DNA of 64,000 nucleotides from Chiua virens (taxonomy: Eukaryota; Basidiomycota; Agaricomycetes; Boletales; Boletaceae). The notes under the pieces are model-generated. The model did not search any database. It was not told where the DNA came from and worked only from the letters and a program-made list of their open reading frames with translations. The DNA is taken from contig JAHNUO010000010.1 of assembly GCA_019787685.1 (NCBI GenBank), forward strand, positions 1,426,001 through 1,490,000, given 5' to 3'. Made by a program: the position numbers and the translations under genes. Positions 33,266 through 45,975 of the stretch are shown piece by piece. Position 1 is the stretch's first letter, and the number at the start of each line of letters is the position of its first letter.

Positions 33266-36200
33266 TTATTCTTCGTCCCCAGTGTGGGTCGATCGGGACG
33301 GAGGAATGTCTTCTTCCTCTTCTTCCTCCAAGATCGGCGCTTCCATCTCTTCTTCTGCATCATTTTCTGCCTCGTAATCTTCGTCAAATATGACATGGAA
33401 CTACATGTGCGAGTCGGTGTCACTTCGTATCCAGTTGTCTGGCCACGTACATGAGTAATAAGCGCCTTGACAAGCTTGTGCGTATATCCCATGTTGGAGA
33501 GGATGAGCGCAAAGTCATTTTGGGGTGCCCGTAGCAGGTTCGGACTAAAGACGATCGCGAGCGCCTCCGCCGTCATGTGATTCTGTTCTTCAAAGTCGGT
33601 GACTCTGGACGCAAGCATGAGATCAGTGTCTGTGAGGCCCCTCGAAAATGACAATGACGTACTTGTCCAGATGCTCAGCCACGCGCTTCAGCAGATCAAA
33701 GTGGGCTCTCGGAAGCGCATGGATGACGCCTCGAATACTCAATAACCGTGCATGCAGATTTTCCACTTCTGCAACGGAAACGAAAGATCAGGACAGGGAT
33801 ACATTGCGGAACGATCGACGTACTGATCGCTTCGATGATGGCATAATACGCCGACGAGGGAAACACAGGTTCAGGCAAAACCCTGAACCATGACTTGATC
33901 AAGTCACCAATCGCATATACATCCGTGCTCTCTGTAATCGGCATTTCACCTCTGTTGAACGCGTCGCGAAGGGCGTTGATCTCAAGCGCCGCTCCCGCAA
34001 TACGATCTAGGGAAAATTCACATCAAAACGAGTGCCACTAGGCGGAAAGCCAGACTTACAAATGCCAACTTCGCTCAGCCCGCGAGCCTCGACTTCCTCC
34101 AGACAGCTCGCAATCACAGAAGGAATCGTGCCATGTGGAACGTCTGCCCCACCAGCTTCACGTTCAAGCAGAAACTCCAGTTCCACACCAAATACTAGGA
34201 AACATTGCGTCAGTACGTTTTGTTGGCCGTAAGACGCCACAGAGCACCCACCAGCAGTAGGATCCCGAGAAGCCGACGGTACACCAACAGGATCGATGAT
34301 ATGATCCGACAATTGAGGCTTGGGAGAATTACCGAGGTACGTCAGCCGCCGCTTCGCAGCCACCTTGGACACGTTCGTGATCGTCTCTATCCATCGTGTC
34401 ATTTCCTGCCTCGAAAACGCCTGCAGCAAGTACTGCTCTCCCTCTTCCGTATCCAGCTGGAACATGTACGACCTCTCATTGTTGATGAACTGGGCCACTT
34501 TCGCGCCAACGATGGAGAGCACCAGCGACGGTTTCCCAGAAGCCGCGAAATCCAGCTCCGCAGGCGACTTTTTGGCAACCAAGGCATGGTCCGTAAACGC
34601 GCTCGAAATGGGCCGCATCAACTGGAAGAACGCAGACGAGTAGCTCTTCTTGAGACGATGCTGCTTCTGAGCCTGCGTCATCGGTTTCCGGGGCCGCATC
34701 ACCTTGTTCAGGTATTCGTCCCGCCGTTCCATTCGCAGCTGCTCCTGTTTCTTGTCTTTGCTCAGCCGATCGTACAGGTACTTGTCTCGTTTGCTCTTCT
34801 CGTGCTGAAGCGAGACGAGGCGCTGGAACGGTCGGATGACCTTTTTTGCGGAAGCAGAACCACTCGTCTGGGCTTGAAGGGCTTCTCGCTGTCCCTCCTC
34901 CTTGATACCCCGAAGATCAAAATGAATCGCGTTCACTTCCTTTTCGATGTTGTTAAGGCGCTCAAAGTCTCGTCGATCAACGTCATCCCTGGAACGACCA
35001 TGCTTGCTGAGTAACGTTGGGGTGTTGAGGATGATGTCGCACAAGTGCCTTGGAAAACTTGTCAGTGCATGGTACATCGATAACCTTGGAAACAAATCCT
35101 GACCTGCGTTTATCCAGGTTAATAATGGATTGTGGGTCTTCCAACGATAGTGCCACCGTATTCGGTACGCTGACAATCTCGAGCATACGTTCCAGAAGCC
35201 AGCTAATATCGACCACAAGTGGATCCCCATACAACTTGCTCGAAACCATCGGTCGTGATAGCAGAGCGCCGAGACTATCACATTGGGCCCCACGGACAGC
35301 AGCCACGTTTTGCCACGGTCGTTGATGCATCCGACTCTCAGGACTGATGATAGCAGCAGTGAGGACAGCCTCAACAAACGAACGTACAACCGGTCGTTCG
35401 TGTGGATCAACGAAACCAGAGCTTCCCTCGAGGCTGCGCATGCGTGCAATCTCGATGGCTCGCAGACACAAATCCGTACGTGCCTGCCGGCCGCGAATGC
35501 CAAGTTTCGGCCCGACAAGTTTCGAGATGATCCATTTGCGGAGGATGTTGTAAGCCCGTACACAGCTCCGAACGCTCGGTGGAAGAAGACGATAAACAGA
35601 ATCTTGAGAGTCAGTTATCATCGACGATGGTTCGACCTCCATGAGGTGAGAGTACATGGTCTGAATCTCGACATCATCCAACAAGTGGGCCTCCCGGGTA
35701 CAAAACCAGCCCGTCCGGTCGGCGCTTTGTACTTCAAGCAGATCAGCAGTGATGAACAAATCCTTTGATGAAGTCATCAGCAGTAATCGTATCCCAACGA
35801 AAAACACCTACTTCTTCCGTGACGTTGCTAAAGGCCGCGAATCCCATGGCGTCCAAGTTCTCCACTAAATCCTCGGCAGTAACCCGATCCAGATCGGGTG
35901 CTTGGTTCCCGAAATTTCGATTTTGTGAGACTATCGTCGATGACCGAAGGACAGCGACGCAAAGGGCTGGTGGCCGCAAGGTATGAGATATAAACGTCGA
36001 CAACGTGTCCTTCCTCGTCATATCCAATCCGTCCCAAGCTTGGTCAAGCTCAGCGTCATCGTCCGCCGGTGAACAGTCAGGGACCGAGCGATCTAACGGT
36101 GCCTCCAAGAAGGCTCTAACCAACTCGTAGAGCTGGGCATCGTCAAGACAGTCTTGTGCACCTCCACCAGCGGTAATCCACTCTCTAACAGCGCCAAAGA

Positions 36201-39200
36201 TTTCTGACCGGTACTGTACGACGTGAACCGGTGCATTCGTGGAGGTGGTAGTAGAAGGCCGACTCCCTACGAACCGCTTGCGCAAAAGCTGCATCACGTC
36301 AGCTACCAAGAAAGATGCTCCTCGAAGAAAATGACGGGCTCACTTCGAAAAATACAATTGGCGTCACAAAGCTTCGGAACACGTTCCACCAGACTCGAGC
36401 AAACTCGGAGTGGTCGACGATTAGATCCCTGGTATTCCCATCCCGTAGTGACGTTTCTCCGTTATCGTCCGCCACTGCAACTGAAACGCCCTTGAGACCG
36501 TGGATAAGTACATTTACCAGCCTATCCAGAGTTCCAGCTTGTACGAGCACCCGGATGGGTCGCTCCGTCGAGACCTCCGTTACGACGGGGGGACTGGGTC
36601 GTTGTGATATCGCAGGTAGGGAGTTCCTTCGTTGTACGCTAGACTTACGCTCCAGTCCCTGAGAAGAACTTGGCTTCACCCGAATAGACGGTGTACGGAC
36701 AATCGTTCTGTCGCCACCCGATGTTTCGATCGCTGAACTCGGCGGCCGCGACGGAGCACGTGATGCGGGTCGCGAAGCGGATCCCGGATCCTTGTCGGGA
36801 CGTGCGACGAGCAGCAACTCTCCGTCATATACAGGAATGGCTGTCCCTCGCAGATCGACGTCTCCAATCTTGAGTAGCTTCTCCTTACTTGCTGAAGCGT
36901 CGTTTTGCCCGAACGGACGCAGAGAGCTGTCGAGATTGCGAAGCTGTTGGAGCTCTTCTACGCTGAGTTTCGTCGGTCCGCTCTCAAGACGGCCCCTCCA
37001 CACCTGGCTCCGATCAAGAAGCGAGACAGTGGGCATAGGTTCCACAAAGAGAAGGGGAACCAAGGGATTACAGTGCGTGTGAGGGATCACACTGGTCTGA
37101 CTCCAAAACAATGGCTCGAATAGTCCTTTCCTCCGAGGTTCGGCAGCCAAGGAAAGGGACATAAATTGTTCAACGCTAGCATCGGAATCAATGAATCTCC
37201 TATCTCCCAGTGACGTGGGACGTACCGCTGGAATTTCGCAGCGAATGCATTGTGCGCGTTCTTTGCCTTCAAACAAGTCCCCCCAAAGCGATACCAACTT
37301 GGTGACGTCCTGAGAAAGCGAAGCGGTATCGACAGGCATCCTGGAACACAGCGCAAAGTGCGTCCTGAGACCTTCGAATATATCCTTGGCTTTCAAAAAC
37401 GGCTCGGTAGCCCAATGTTCGTCCACCTCATTTCGCGCACGTTCCAACTCGTAGCGTAACCGTTCTTTCGAATCTCCTCCCCAAGCAGTTATCATTGGCT
37501 CCCTTGCAGCGGCCACACGTCCATCGTTCTCGGGATATATCCATGACTCGACGGCGATGACACTTTGTCTATCGGCACGCCTCCAAGCCTTTGTCAACCT
37601 CGATACAGGACGAGAGCACAACGCAGCCAAGATAGCCTTCCAGGAACACTCATCTCCGGCGATTCGGCAGAGTTCACCGACTCTAGCCCAAATGGAGATG
37701 ACCTCGGAACGCGAATGCGTACGGGACGATCGGTCCAGATGCGAATTGTTCGTGTTGGATGAATCCGAGCCAAGGATTTGCATTAAAAGTAATTTTGTAA
37801 GCCAGTGAGGATGTTCATCGCTGCCGAAGAACGTGGCCGAACGTGTTGTCGACTCCGTCTGTGCCTCGTCGACATCTTCCGAAGCACCAGGAGGAGGGGA
37901 GTCCGGCCCGAGGACATAATCGACGGTCAAATTACCCGGAAGCTCTTGGAATACATTTCGGTGGAATGTTTGGAGACTGGTGGCGATTAACTGGATATCG
38001 AGTAACGACAGAACTTCGCGAGAGAAGCCGTCTTGTGAAAGCATCGCCCAGATTTTCTGTGGTCGTTCCACTGCGTCTGAAAATGGAACCTGGGGACGTT
38101 GCTGTCGTGGATTAAGCGGCTTCCCCGGAGCCTGTGGAACGCCAGTGGTTCCTAACGCGTCCATCAAAGAAACCATCTTGCCATCTTGAGGCCTTGGCGA
38201 GAAGGTCCCGAGATTCGGAGAAACTATACTTGCACCGTTGACTTGGGAACACGCCATGTTCGGGTTCGGAGACGGCGTAAAGATCGCTTGAGTAGAGACC
38301 GACTTGGGCACGCCACCGTTGATGGTGAGGGACATTATGTTGGAATTGGGAATAGTGCTGGATGTAAACTCTTGCCAATTAGGCTCGTCAGATGGGGTAC
38401 AGTAATATCGGACATATTCCTGGGCCATCCAAACCACTCTGGCGCGTTCGGCTTCTCTAACATCCTCGTTTGCTCCCCTGACCAAATTGGAGCAAAGGCG
38501 GGTGAATTCGTTTTCGAACTTTGACCGTTCGACCAAGTAAGGCAGACAAAGGATGATCGCAGAGGAAAAATCCTTCCACTCTGGAGTTCTTCCATCAGAT
38601 GAAGGCTCCTCGAAACCCGAATTCTCGTCCGCGGCATGAACAAACGTGGTTGCAAACACAGCTTCGTGCACAAGTGCTTCAAAAGTTCCCTTCACGATAT
38701 GACCTTCACTGAGCACGAGCTCGGGATGTGTTCTTCTTCCCCAGTATGCTCGCTTCTTCCTTCCAACGGACCCGAAACCATCTTCTCTGCCCCTCCCCGA
38801 TCGCGCGACCTCTTCAGAGGCTTCCGAATCTGCGACGATCACATCTTCGAGGCTGGGTGGGATCACCCCTGTAGGGAACAACTCCTTGATGGCAGCGCTT
38901 CTGTCGCTTGGGGGTTTGTAGAAATACAGCTTTGAACCTTTTAGCTCGGCTTTGAAAGGTTTCCAGCCCTTCGCTAATGGATAATTAGTAGCCGCGTTGT
39001 AGGATTTCTGATAAGCTTGTATCATGGGTGCAGGGTCTGTCAGACGATTGATGAATCCAGAGTTGTAGGTGATCTGAGAGGTTCGTTTTGAGACGGTGCC
39101 TTCGTCCACTTTTGGCGGCTCGTCGACGTTGGGTGGTGCAAGCAATGAAGAAGGTTGGTTCACGGAACCGTGCAGAGCCAGATTGGGAGCTGAGTTCTTG

Positions 39201-40265
39201 TGAGAAGGACCTGCGAGATTGAAAGGGAAGACACCACGACCCATCGAAACAGCTGAAGGTTTATCGATGTCGAGGTGCTTCATCGAGTCTCCCTGACCCT
39301 TTTCTTTTGGGAACGTTCGGCGAGAGGGCTATTTTGGAAGAAGAGAGCTTCGTCGGCAGTTTAGGTGCGAAGGTGAGTGCCCTAGCGTTTGGCATAGGTT
39401 GCAAATCGTCTGGTAAAACGAAGCCGTCTGATGTGGGAGAGGAGACGGATATGGAAATATTAGGCTCGTTCACAATAAAAGAGTCATCGGGAGGGGCATT
39501 GGATATATTCGCCGCTGCAGATGGAAGAGACTGCATCACTGGGCTGGGAGGAACATTACTACCGGAAGCAGCGGGGTGCAGTGTGGCACTACTATTGCTT
39601 CTATTACGATACTCTTGAATCCTGTGCTGAAAGGAAACGTCGACGCCGGAATGAGCTGGATCGGGGAAGCTCCTGAGGTCATCTGCGGACTTGGACCAGG
39701 TTCTGCGGGATATATGGCGAAGGTCACCAAGACCGCCGTCGATGTCGGGGGAATGTTGATGAGAAGAAGGGGGGTATACTGAAGTTAATTCGAACGACTT
39801 CTTCGGTTTACAGGTAAGTTCTGCGACTGGCCTGTAGGACGATGATGTCAGTATCACGGGAGAAAGACAAGACGTAATTCATTCGGATATGAGGCTCTGC
39901 ACGCGACCACAGCTAGCCGGGTGGGAGTGAAAAAGAAGACTCACTTGGTAGTATCCATAGCGAGAGGCTCTGACTGAAAGGAGGCGAGGATGGGGCGAGG
40001 ATCTGTGGGTCTGGAAATTTTTGGACGCCTGACAGAACTGATGCTTGCCCTTGGTTCGGAACCGATGGAGAGGGAACGGGGGTCTGATGTTTTTCTTCCA
40101 AACCATTTCGGAGGGTTTTGAAAGGAAATGAGAGATACCAGAAGGCGAGCTTGAGCGAGCCTGTGGAAAGACGACGTTGGCGGGGGAAGAGGGCATCGAT
40201 GAGGGGAGAATGGCATCCTGTGGACTGAGAGAGTTGACAGACTGGGGAGTGCGACGTGGAACCAT
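33266..40265 (-). CDS. BEM2: BEM2-type Rho GTPase-activating protein
   Basis: Large multidomain RhoGAP of about 2,000 residues, length and order as in yeast Bem2: disordered Ser/Pro-rich N-terminus, a PH-like segment (LAKGWKPFKAELKGSKLYFY), a central helical RasGEF-N-like region (RDLIVDHSEFARVWWNVFRS), a second PH region (SLVLSIVGAKVAQFINNERS), the RhoGAP domain with the arginine-finger loop GIYRIAG assembled across an intron, RVLPEPVFPS and MTAEALAIVFSPNLL, and an acidic tail. About 11 exons with 48-60-nt introns; stop TAA at 33266-33268. Expected role: down-regulation of Rho1/Cdc42-class GTPases in polarity and wall integrity. Two apparent +1 shifts occur, one at 40110 (SHFLSKPS in one frame, KWFGRKTS in the next) and one in a T-run at 39300-39303. 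An alternative start in the second frame is 40216. It is convergent with CCT8. Confidence 0.9.
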
Positions 40266-41350
40266 TGGAAGAGAAGGAAACGCGAAGGATTGGGGAGGAT
40301 TTACAAAGGGTATGGGCTACTGTTTAACAGTAAGATCGATGTACAAAACCAGACGCGTCTTGCACGTACCCAAGCGTGCTAGTAACGCAGAAAAAAAGCA
40401 GAAACAAGGTTCATATAGTAGTGGACGTGAAGCAAAGTCAAGGCTGGCTGGATCACGGCAGGCAATTGGGAAACCCCACGAAGTCACATTTTAGGAAACG
40501 TGTGGCGTTACACAAACAAGATCTACTCAACAACGACTCACACTACTTCCCACTCCTCTGCGTCATTCAGGTAGGGCTCACACGCACATTCTAGGGTCTC
40601 ATCATGCGCTCTTGCATTATATAGCATGCGCACCCAAATTTGAGTGTCATATCAGGCAAAAAAAGGTTTCATTGTTTCATCGGTGAGAATACATACTTAA
40701 CTTGGCCGCTCCTCTGAGAAAGCACCTAAAATCGCTATTCGGGTCTGGTATTATCGTCCCATCAAATATGTGGCGTACTGGATTCTACTGTCGTACGAGA
40801 CCAGCCGATCCGGTTGTATCCGTAGCGCCAAGTTATTTGGCAAGACCGCCTGTCCGAGGACCGCATGCACTGGATGAGCGACTTGTTTCACCATTCGCTC
40901 GATCTTCCCTCTTGCCAGCGTTACGACAGCCGATTAATCCACGTAAACTCGCATGATACGCAGGGGTCGAAAGCAACGTGCCTACTTATCCATGCAGGAC
41001 GGAAGATGTTTCTTCAAAGTCATTTCTCTGCACATATCATTTATTATCAAGCACAGCGTTTTGTACTCTCAATCGTAGATCGAATCATCGTATCGCTATG
41101 TCCCCGAATTTCTCGGACTCACGCATATGAGAACCGAAACTGAAGGGAAACCACGTCATGTGTCACATTTGGTCCACCATCAACGCGACCCTCATAGTTC
41201 TTAGCAGTGTCAAGGCACGGTAATCTTTTATTTAGAACACATCGGATACAAATACAGAACAGCTTAACACAGTTCCTACTGGAGCTCGGCGTTCTCCAGT
41301 CGAAGACGAACTTCCATGCAAATACCTTGTTTCAGTTACTGCGTCTTTAC
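40266..41350. other. Intergenic region upstream of BEM2 and downstream of GST A
   Basis: The right part (about 41040-41350) is duplicated at 44510-44788, sharing a stretch from AAGCACAGCGTTT through ...CTCTCAATCG and a TTATTTAGAACACATCGGATA block: shared 3' flank of the GST pair. 40266-40600 contains the promoter side of BEM2. No gene seen; frames such as 40702-40956 plus have no supporting features. Confidence 0.5.
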
Positions 41351-42146
41351 TTAAGCACCGTTCTTCACACTCTGCCAAGAAGGCCTGTTGAAGATGTCGT
41401 TCCACCACCTAGCAACGTTGGGCCTCGAGGTAAGCAAGTCACCATGTCCTGCAACGAAGAGCATGGTTCCATAAGGCAGATGTTGGAGGTCAGCGAGGGT
41501 CACGTTCTGTGCGCAGATGAGCTATCAGTACATCAAATCGAAAGAAGATCAATAGCATACGTCGCCAGCCAAGTACTTCTGCTTGCTGAGGATGATATCG
41601 TAGACATCGAGCTTGGCAGCGAGTTTCTTGAACAAATCATCCGCAACGGCTTGGTCAGTAACTCCACCATATTTACTGGTACATGGATCAGACTCATCAA
41701 ATGTTTGCGTAGATGAGTTATACGTACGGCTTGAACACCTTCTCAGCGACAAGAGGACCTGCAAGTGCGTTGAAGTTGGAGGTCTCGATGGAAGCAGCTT
41801 GCTCAAAGAGAGCCTCCGCCTTAGGATCGGTGGGGATGAGTCCCTGAGTGCCCTGGTTGGGATACTTCTTGATCAAGTAGCGCGAGACAGCGCGAGACTC
41901 GTAGAGGATGAAGCCCTCATCGTCCTTACGATCGGGTCAGTCTCGTCGCATCAGTAATTGGTGGCGTGCAACGTACGACGTAAGGGACCTGGCCGAATGG
42001 CTGGAACTTGAGGAATTCTGGGCTCTTGTGTTGACCCTTGGAGAAGTCGACGGAACGAGCTCATAGGGAATTTCCTTTTCCTTGCAGACCACAGCGATCA
42101 GGCGGGTGCAGGTGGAGACGGGGACACCGTGGAGTTTGAGAACCAT
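41351..42146 (-). CDS. Glutathione S-transferase A (phi-like), one apparent frameshift
   Basis: Cytosolic GST that conjugates glutathione to electrophiles. Start [20 protein letters not shown], with the Ser of STCTR in the position of the GSH-activating residue of phi/theta-like GSTs. Exon 1 is followed by introns after PYV, KVFKP and LAGD-like positions. The thioredoxin-fold part has PFGQVPYV and [17 protein letters not shown]; the helical domain has [15 protein letters not shown] and ends RPSWQSVKNGA, stop at 41351. Compared with GST B, one base is missing at about 42051-42054 (GTTCCGTCGAC versus GTCCCTGTCGAC), shifting the frame between VP and DFSKGQHKSPEF. Everything downstream is conserved, so it is either an assembly error or a recent inactivation. 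Confidence 0.85.
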
Positions 42147-42160
42147 GTTGAAAGTGAGAT

Positions 42161-42256
42161 GTGATGGATATGAGTGAGAATGTGCAGCGGATATCGATGC
42201 CTGCTTAAATACAGCGAGTCTGCGTGAGATGCAGTGATGGATATGGGTGAGGATGT
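42161..42256. repeat. Local tandem duplication inside the GST A promoter
   Basis: GTGATGGATATGAGTGAG at 42161 recurs as GTGATGGATATGGGTGAG at 42234, period about 73 bp. GST B has only one such copy. The inserted segment carries the TATA-like TATTTAA used as the best core-promoter candidate for GST A. Confidence 0.6.
42205..42211 (-). promoter_or_regulatory. TATA-like element of GST A
   Basis: TATTTAA on the minus strand, about 60 bp upstream of the ATG at 42146. At the position orthologous to the GST B TATA (near 42293) unit A has CTGTGCCCCGGG instead, so the original element seems lost and this one lies in newly duplicated DNA. Confidence 0.45.
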
Positions 42257-42460
42257 TGAGTGGACATCATTTGGATCAATTCGGCCTGTGCCCCGGGTGA
42301 ATATGCGTGGCCATATCGGAACGACTTGGCTTACGCACGAACGATGACTCCTCATTGGAACCGCAGTAAGGGGTGCACTGATGAGCGCTCGCCCGAGCGG
42401 GCAATAAGAATACAGCTTTGCAGCGCTTGTGGTGGCAACTAGACTCGGTGGAGACGGTGA

Positions 42461-42467
42461 TGACTCA
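42461..42467. promoter_or_regulatory. AP-1/Yap1-like site upstream of GST A
   Basis: TGACTCA, the consensus of AP-1/Gcn4/Yap-class bZIP factors, lies about 315 bp upstream of the GST A start. It is embedded in a 22-bp block conserved with GST B. Oxidative-stress control of GSTs by Yap1-type factors is established in other fungi; binding here is inferred. Confidence 0.45.
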
Positions 42468-42499
42468 GATGCTGATGAATTCCCGATAATTCTGGGAAC

Positions 42500-44788
42500 T
42501 GCCCGGACATCAGCTGGCGTCGCATAGTTCCGCGACCAGTACCACATTCAGATAATATTGGCCAGAGAACTTTTGAATCGCCATGCCGATTGCAGGGCCC
42601 AGCAACGGAATAACTTCCGAATAAGAAATGCAGTTGGTAATGCTAGTATTTGTTGACATGCAGGTAGTCTTTCACTCCGAAGATCGTCGTGATCGTATGA
42701 GACTTGTAGTAGATTGTTCAAGATCAAAGTACTTACTAGCATGGATGTAGTTGCATAGATAGCGCCGCAAGCCAATGTCCAAGTTATTGGGAATGCACAC
42801 GTGGTAATCTTCATACGTGGGTAGCCGTGCTTCGCCGGCAGAAACCTTACCACGTCCCAAACACCATTCGGTGGTTTGCGATGAGTCGATCACGTCGGAA
42901 TTTGAGTCCATCTGCAATGCGATCATCGGTTGCATTCACAAACGAGTCCCATCACACCAACCTTCAGGTTTTGGGAATGGTCCAAACGAAGTTAGATCAG
43001 ATGTGAATGTTTATAGGCAGCCAAGGGGTAGATGGATTTAAATTGCGTTCAGTAAGGCCGCTATTATGCAGATTGGCACACATGGATGAAGCCATAGTAT
43101 GATAAATTATGCAGTCAAGTACCCTCGGAAAATTTCGGATCCCCTAGGGAGATCCCGCGACAAATTTGTTATGATACCGTGATATTGAGTAATCATCACG
43201 GTCGAGCCAGGTTCTGCCTGATTTCAAGGCCTGATCGATGAAATTCAGCTTGCACATTGTAAGATGTCTCACAGCAGTAATATTGCTTGTTCGAAATACA
43301 TTTTTGATAGCTCAGGCTGTCAACGATCAGAAGTAGGCGCCAAGCTGACACAACAGTGTAAGAACTCACCAACAATCTTGCCCGGTGACCCCGCCGGGAC
43401 CGAACCTGTAGTCACGTTACTGAGTCGGAGAGTCCGAGACCAGATCGGAGGCCCTAAACTCGCTACACCCTATGTCAGCCAAAGATAGAAGTGGACCCGT
43501 TCAAGTTGACGATTTCGCAACGGAATAGTTGGAGCTGAAGCGGCTCTTGTGCAGTGTCCGGGAAAGTCACAGTTTACCAAGGCTCCCATGCGGCCACACT
43601 TACAGCCATGGGTGACCGGGTGACCAAGCATGTGAGTGGCACTTCCGTAGAATCGGATTTGACGTCACGCGTCACCAGTCGCGACATGGCCTATCCCAAA
43701 ATAGAAAGCCCTGATAAGGTTCAAATATTCAGACGTTTATCGCGGGAGCAAGTGGGATGATCACGTCGTGGGCGCGTTCAGAGAAACATGTTGGACTGAG
43801 CCGACTGGCCACGACATGCAGCCTGAGGGTCGTCATCGATCAAGATTACCCGTGACTCAAGTTACCTAGTATGCACACAAATGGCTTCAGGCGTCGCACG
43901 TACAACACTTTCCGAAGTCCGGACTGTTAGAGTAGAATCGTTCACGTTCACTATCCCGCGCTGCTTGCCTAATACAGTACTGTAGTGTTATCTCGTAGCG
44001 TAGATTTCATCTTTGTCCGTTATCACGAATAACACCTGCCGCCTCGTCACGCCTCGTCAGCCGGTTGCGTCCACGGCATACGACTTTTCAACACGGACAT
44101 GCATGTATTGCCCACAATTGGGCCACAAACAGTATTTGGCCTCTGAATGATCTGATCATGAACGGCCTTGACTCTGACTTCATGCCTAGCCTGGTTACTC
44201 CGGATCCGAGTCAGCCTGGCCAGGAAGTTATGGTTCCACTTGCAAAGTTCAAATCACCGCGAACGATCGGAATTGAATGCATTACCTCGTATTGTTCAAA
44301 AATCGAGTCCTATGATATATATAACAACAAGGGGATACGTTCTAGCTCGATATGTATTCGAGCGTGCGAGCCAATCGATTATCACTGGCTAAATCCGAGT
44401 CCACGTGAACTCGAATGATATCCACGCTTCCATGCAAGAGCGTACTGATTATCCGTACAAGTCGAACGGGGTCATCAAACTTGCTGGTCATTTCCCTACA
44501 AATAATATAGTTTTATTAAGCACAGCGTTTCTGTTCTCAATCGCAGATCTCCTTGATAAGTCCTGGACTTTACGGGTTGATAACCCACGTGGCATGATGC
44601 ACCATTAACTCGACCTTGTTTCACAATTCTTAGCAATACCGCCAAAGATCAAGCACGGTAATCTTCGTTTCTTTTATTTAGAACACATCGGATAGAAGTA
44701 CAGAACAGTATAACAGGCGGCGCTTTGCGATCAGGGACGAATCTCCGTGCAAGCACATTGTCCTTGTTTCAGTCACTGTTTCTTTACT
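42500..44788. other. Region between the GST genes
   Basis: 42500-43400 is the upstream part of GST unit A; two overlapping minus-strand frames (42548-42853 and 42672-42935) are not conserved in unit B and are not called. 43400-44500 has only short frames, no recognised gene, repeat or RNA. Confidence 0.4.
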
Positions 44789-45591
44789 TTAAGCACCATT
44801 CTTGATAGCCTGCCAAGAAGGCCTGTTAAAGATGTCGTTCCACCACCTAGCAACGTTGGGCCTCGAGGTAAGCAAGTCACCGTGTCCGGCAACAGAGAGC
44901 ATGGTTCCATAAGGCAGGTGCTGGAGGTCAGCGAGCGTCACGTTCTGTGCGCGGACGAGCAATCAGCACATCTCAAATCGAAAGAAGATCAACAACATAC
45001 GTCGCCAGCCAAGTATTTCTGCTTGCTGAGGATGATCTCATAGACATCGAGCTTGGCCGCGAGCTTGTTGAAAAGGTCGTCGGCAACGGCTTGGTCGGTA
45101 ACTCCACCAAATGCACTAGCATGGATGAGACTCATCAGATATTTGTGTGAATGAAGGTAAGTCTACACGTACGGCTTGAACACCTTCTCAAAGACAAGAG
45201 GACCAGCAAGCGCGTTGAAGTTGGAGGTCTCGATGGAAGCAGCTTGCTCAAAGAGAGCCTCCGCCTTGGGATCGGTGGGGATGAGTCCCTGAGTGCCCTG
45301 GTTGGGGTACTTCTTGATCAAGTAGCGCGAGACAGCGCGAGACTCGTAGAGGATGAAGCCCTCATCGTCCTTACGATCGGGTCAGTCTCGTCACATCAAA
45401 GTGAGTGACGTGGAACGTACAACGTAAGGGACCTGGCCGAATGGCTGGAACTTGACGAACTCGGGGCTCTTGTGTTCACCCTTGGAGAGGTCGACAGGGA
45501 CGAGCTCGTACGGGATCTCCTTTTCTTTGCAGACCAGAGCGATCAAGCGGGTGCAAGTGGAGATGGAGGCGCCGTGGAGTTTGAGAACCAT
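44789..45591 (-). CDS. Glutathione S-transferase B (phi-like), intact
   Basis: Intact tandem partner of GST A, about 217 residues. Start ATG at 45591: [20 protein letters not shown], with the candidate catalytic Ser in STCTR, then [23 protein letters not shown] at the first splice site, [63 protein letters not shown], and [15 protein letters not shown] after the last intron. It ends [11 protein letters not shown] with TAA at 44789-44791. Introns lie at the same positions as in copy A. Amino-acid identity to copy A is very high. Expected cytosolic detoxification enzyme, inducible by oxidative stress if the promoter AP-1-like site is used. Confidence 0.92.
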
Positions 45592-45665
45592 GTTGAAAGT
45601 GAGGTTGCGGTAATGGATATGAGTGAGGGTGGATGATTGGATATCGATTGGATTGATTCGGTCTG

Positions 45666-45673
45666 TTTAAATA
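45666..45673 (-). promoter_or_regulatory. TATA-like element of GST B
   Basis: TATTTAAA on the minus strand, about 75 bp upstream of the start at 45591, within CCCAGAGTATTTAAACAGAC. Confidence 0.5.
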
Positions 45674-45968
45674 CTCTGGGCGAATATGCGTGACCATATC
45701 TGAATATTGGGCCGAGATGTTGTGCCTGGCGTTGCACCGAGTTACTGAGATGCGGTCGGATGTCAGTGGGTAGACAAAAACCACCGCATCGCAACAGCTT
45801 ACCAATTGATTGTCTTACTCAGCTGCTAATTCTCGAGTCCTGAATGCCTGAACAGTAGGTCCACGACCATGGACGATGTCTCATAGGAACCACACCAGGC
45901 GGTGAGCGGGAAATGAGCATAGAATGCAGTACTTGTGGCGACGACTGGGCTCGCCGTGAATATTGCGC

Positions 45969-45975
45969 TGACTCA
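45969..45975. promoter_or_regulatory. AP-1/Yap1-like site upstream of GST B
   Basis: TGACTCA about 380 bp upstream of the GST B start, in the same conserved context (CTGACTCAGATGCTGATGAA) as in unit A. Confidence 0.45.

Larger units (their letters stand above)
41040..43400. repeat. GST segmental duplication, unit A
   Basis: Unit A (about 41040-43400) corresponds to unit B (about 44510-46480). Shared landmarks outside the genes: AAGCACAGCGTTT at 41050/44518, TGACTCAGATGCTGATGAATTC at 42461/45969, ATTTTTGATAGCT/GTTTTTGATAGCT at about 43300/46396, and ACAACAGTGT(A/G)AGAACT at about 43350/46455. Offsets change from about 3.47 to 3.1 kb, so the promoter part of unit A is longer, in line with the local duplication found there. 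Confidence 0.7.

Noticed and set aside
34205..35014. 269-codon plus-strand frame, Arg/Leu-rich
   Set aside because: Antisense shadow of the BEM2 PH-region exon; composition follows from the opposite strand and no start context or domain is present.
42548..42935. Two overlapping minus-strand frames with hydrophobic stretches upstream of GST A
   Set aside because: Not conserved in the duplicated GST B flank; no splice or start support.
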